From Methanomassiliicoccaceae archaeon (GTDB lineage Archaea > Thermoplasmatota > Thermoplasmata > Methanomassiliicoccales > Methanomethylophilaceae), in contig WRKA01000173.1 of assembly GCA_009778265.1 (NCBI GenBank), forward strand, positions 1-14,163: 14,163 nucleotides of DNA, written 5' to 3'. Numbering within the stretch: the stretch's first letter is position 1; the number at the start of each line of letters is the position of its first letter. The position numbers and the translations under genes were made by a program. Under the pieces are notes generated by a model. That model made no database searches. It was not told the DNA's origin and saw nothing but the letters and a program-made list of their open reading frames with translations. Positions 13,020-14,163 of the stretch are shown here, in pieces.

Positions 13020-13926
13020 GCAGTTTGTACAGCACCGCTTTCTGCGCGTGCAGACGGTTCTCCGCCTGGTCGAACACCACGCTCTGAGGTCCGTCGATCA
13101 CTTCCGCCGTTATCTCCTCGCCGCGGTGCGCCGGAAGACAATGCATCACGATACAGTCCTTTTTCGCTACCGCCAGCAGCTCGGAACGTACCTGATATTT
13201 TTTGAATATACGGAACGCCTCTTCCTGCGATATCGTATCGCCCATGGATATCCATGTGTCTGTGTAAAGAACATCGGCATCCGCGCAGGCTTCCGCCGGT
13301 TCCACGTTGGCGGTGATCGAACATCCGTTCTTATCCGCTATCCGCGACGCTTTCAGCATTATCTCGGCGTTCGGCATGCGCACCGCCGGGCAGGCGACCA
13401 CCATATCTATACCGGAAATGGCGCACGCGTACATTAACGAATTACAGACGTTGTTACCGTCACCGAGGTAAACGAACTTCAGTCCCTTCAGTTTACCTTT
13501 CTTCTCTTTTATCGTGACCATGTCCGCCAGCGCCTGGCACGGATGTTCCAGATTGTCGAGACCGCTGATCACCGGGATCGTCGCGTGCAATGCCAGTTCG
13601 TCCGTTATCTTGTAGTCGTATGCGCGGTACATGATCCCGTGAACGAAACGGCTGAGCACTTTCGCCGTGTCTTCGACCGTCTCGCCGCGCCCCAGCTGCA
13701 TCTCCGATGATGCTATGTACATGGGATTCCCGCCGAGCTCGCTTATCGCCACACCGAATGATATACGGGTACGGGTGCTCGGTTTTTCGAATATCATCGC
13801 CAATGTCTTACCCTTGAGCGGCTCCCCGTGCTTTCCCCTCTCGGCCTTGAGCTTGATAGCCAGGTCTATCAGTTCCGGCATTGTGTCCTTCATATCGAGG
13901 ACGGATATCAGGTCGGTCTTCGTCAT
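13012..13926 (-). CDS. argF: Ornithine carbamoyltransferase
   Basis: A 304-residue enzyme that makes citrulline from ornithine and carbamoyl phosphate in arginine biosynthesis. The carbamoyl-phosphate motif STRTR is at 50-54, HPCQ at 128-131, the ornithine-side DxxxSMG (Asp223, Ser227-Met228-Gly229), and HCLPAHRGEEI at 263-273 with the catalytic Cys. The SMG motif separates it from aspartate carbamoyltransferase. The open frame runs upstream to 14103, but the ATG at 13926 matches the usual start and has a TATA-like stretch 26 bp upstream, implying a leaderless mRNA; the extra 59 residues do not look like protein. It overlaps the convergent nuclease gene by 8 bases. Confidence 0.95.
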   Translation of the reverse strand: MTKTDLISVLDMKDTMPELIDLAIKLKAERGKHGEPLKGKTLAMIFEKPSTRTRISFGVAISELGGNPMYIASSEMQLGRGETVEDTAKVLSRFVHGIMYRAYDYKITDELALHATIPVISGLDNLEHPCQALADMVTIKEKKGKLKGLKFVYLGDGNNVCNSLMYACAISGIDMVVACPAVRMPNAEIMLKASRIADKNGCSITANVEPAEACADADVLYTDTWISMGDTISQEEAFRIFKKYQVRSELLAVAKKDCIVMHCLPAHRGEEITAEVIDGPQSVVFDQAENRLHAQKAVLYKLLR

Positions 13927-13947
13927 GTTTTTATGCACATCGATAGG

Positions 13948-13957
13948 ATATATTAAT
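13948..13957 (-). promoter_or_regulatory. TATA box of argF
   Basis: ATTAATATAT on the minus strand is centred 26 bp before the ATG at 13926, in a 177-bp stretch shared by divergent argF and tRNA-His promoters. The remainder of that stretch shows nothing else I can support. Confidence 0.5.
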
Positions 13958-14067
13958 CGTTTCGCTCCGAGACGTACAAAGGTCTGCGGTATTTGTACAA
14001 CTGTGCATGTTCTTTTTATGTGTATTATGTGCGCGTCCCCGTTCTTTGACCCTTTTTTAACGCAAAC

Positions 14068-14078
14068 TTTTATGTATA
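14068..14078 (+). promoter_or_regulatory. TATA box of tRNA-His
   Basis: CTTTTATGTAT lies about 30 bp before the tRNA 5' end, the usual distance for an archaeal box A. Confidence 0.5.
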
Positions 14079-14103
14079 GCGAAACGATGGAGCGGGCACA
14101 CAT

Positions 14104-14163
14104 GGCCGGGATGGGGTAGCTTGGTTATCCTAGGGGACTGTGGATCCCTTGACTCGGGTTCAA
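14104..14163 (+). tRNA. tRNA-His (anticodon GUG), 3' part outside window
   Basis: The acceptor strand GCCGGGA begins at 14105, preceded by an encoded G at 14104 that would be the G-1 identity base of tRNA-His. The D-loop has the conserved A, GG and A positions. The anticodon stem GGGGA/TCCCT closes a 7-base loop CTGTGGA, placing GTG at 34-36. The T-arm begins with TCGGGTTCAA at the window edge, so the 3' acceptor strand, which should contain TCCCGGC, is not visible. Confidence 0.92.

Noticed and set aside
13927..14103. N-terminal extension of argF by 59 residues
   Set aside because: It would erase the TATA box 26 bp before the ATG at 13926, has no family support, and would reach the tRNA-His gene.

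Overview
The window is archaeal and most likely comes from a methylotrophic, hydrogen-dependent methanogen of the Methanomassiliicoccales type. The evidence is an archaeal-form RNase P RNA gene, an archaeal RecJ-like DHH nuclease, a tRNA-His with an encoded extra 5' G, TATA-box promoters about 26 bp upstream of several start codons, and a set of corrinoid methyltransfer genes (corrinoid protein, MtbA/MtaA-type methyltransferase, RamA-type activator). None of the 13 stop codons assigned is TAG, which fits a lineage that decodes TAG as pyrrolysine. No species can be named from sequence alone.

Layout. At the left edge is the C-terminal end of an unidentified protein (1-498), then the RNase P RNA gene (about 546-847, + strand). 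Next comes the most interesting part: a 2.5-kb insert carrying two overlapping genes on the minus strand. One encodes an AAA_15/OLD-like ATPase (RloA/AbiLi type) and the other an RloB-family TOPRIM-like protein. The insert is bounded by an exact 80-bp direct repeat of the RNase P RNA 3' end (768-847 and 3297-3376). This is the arrangement left when an element integrates at the 3' end of an RNA gene and restores the gene with its own copy. No recombinase lies between the repeats. Directly beyond the right repeat is a two-gene unit (3457-4302): a small acidic protein followed by a GNAT acetyltransferase, resembling a toxin-antitoxin pair. RNase P RNA therefore appears to be an insertion hotspot for defence-type genes.

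From 4358 to 10203 four minus-strand genes form a methyl-transfer module. In transcription order they are a corrinoid protein, a HyuA-like ASKHA ATPase with an unusual N-terminal extension, an MtbA-type methylcobamide:CoM methyltransferase, and a RamA-type reductive activator. Methyl groups would pass from an unknown donor to the corrinoid protein and on to coenzyme M, with RamA reactivating oxidised corrinoid. The substrate-specific methyltransferase is not in the window. The HyuA promoter is flanked by a repeated dyad that looks like an operator.

The right part is housekeeping: a metallophosphoesterase (10452-11171, -), a doubtful small ORF (11221-11463, -), the RecJ-like nuclease (11601-13019, +), ornithine carbamoyltransferase (13012-13926, -, its 3' end overlapping the nuclease gene), and a tRNA-His(GUG) cut off by the window end (14104-14163, +).
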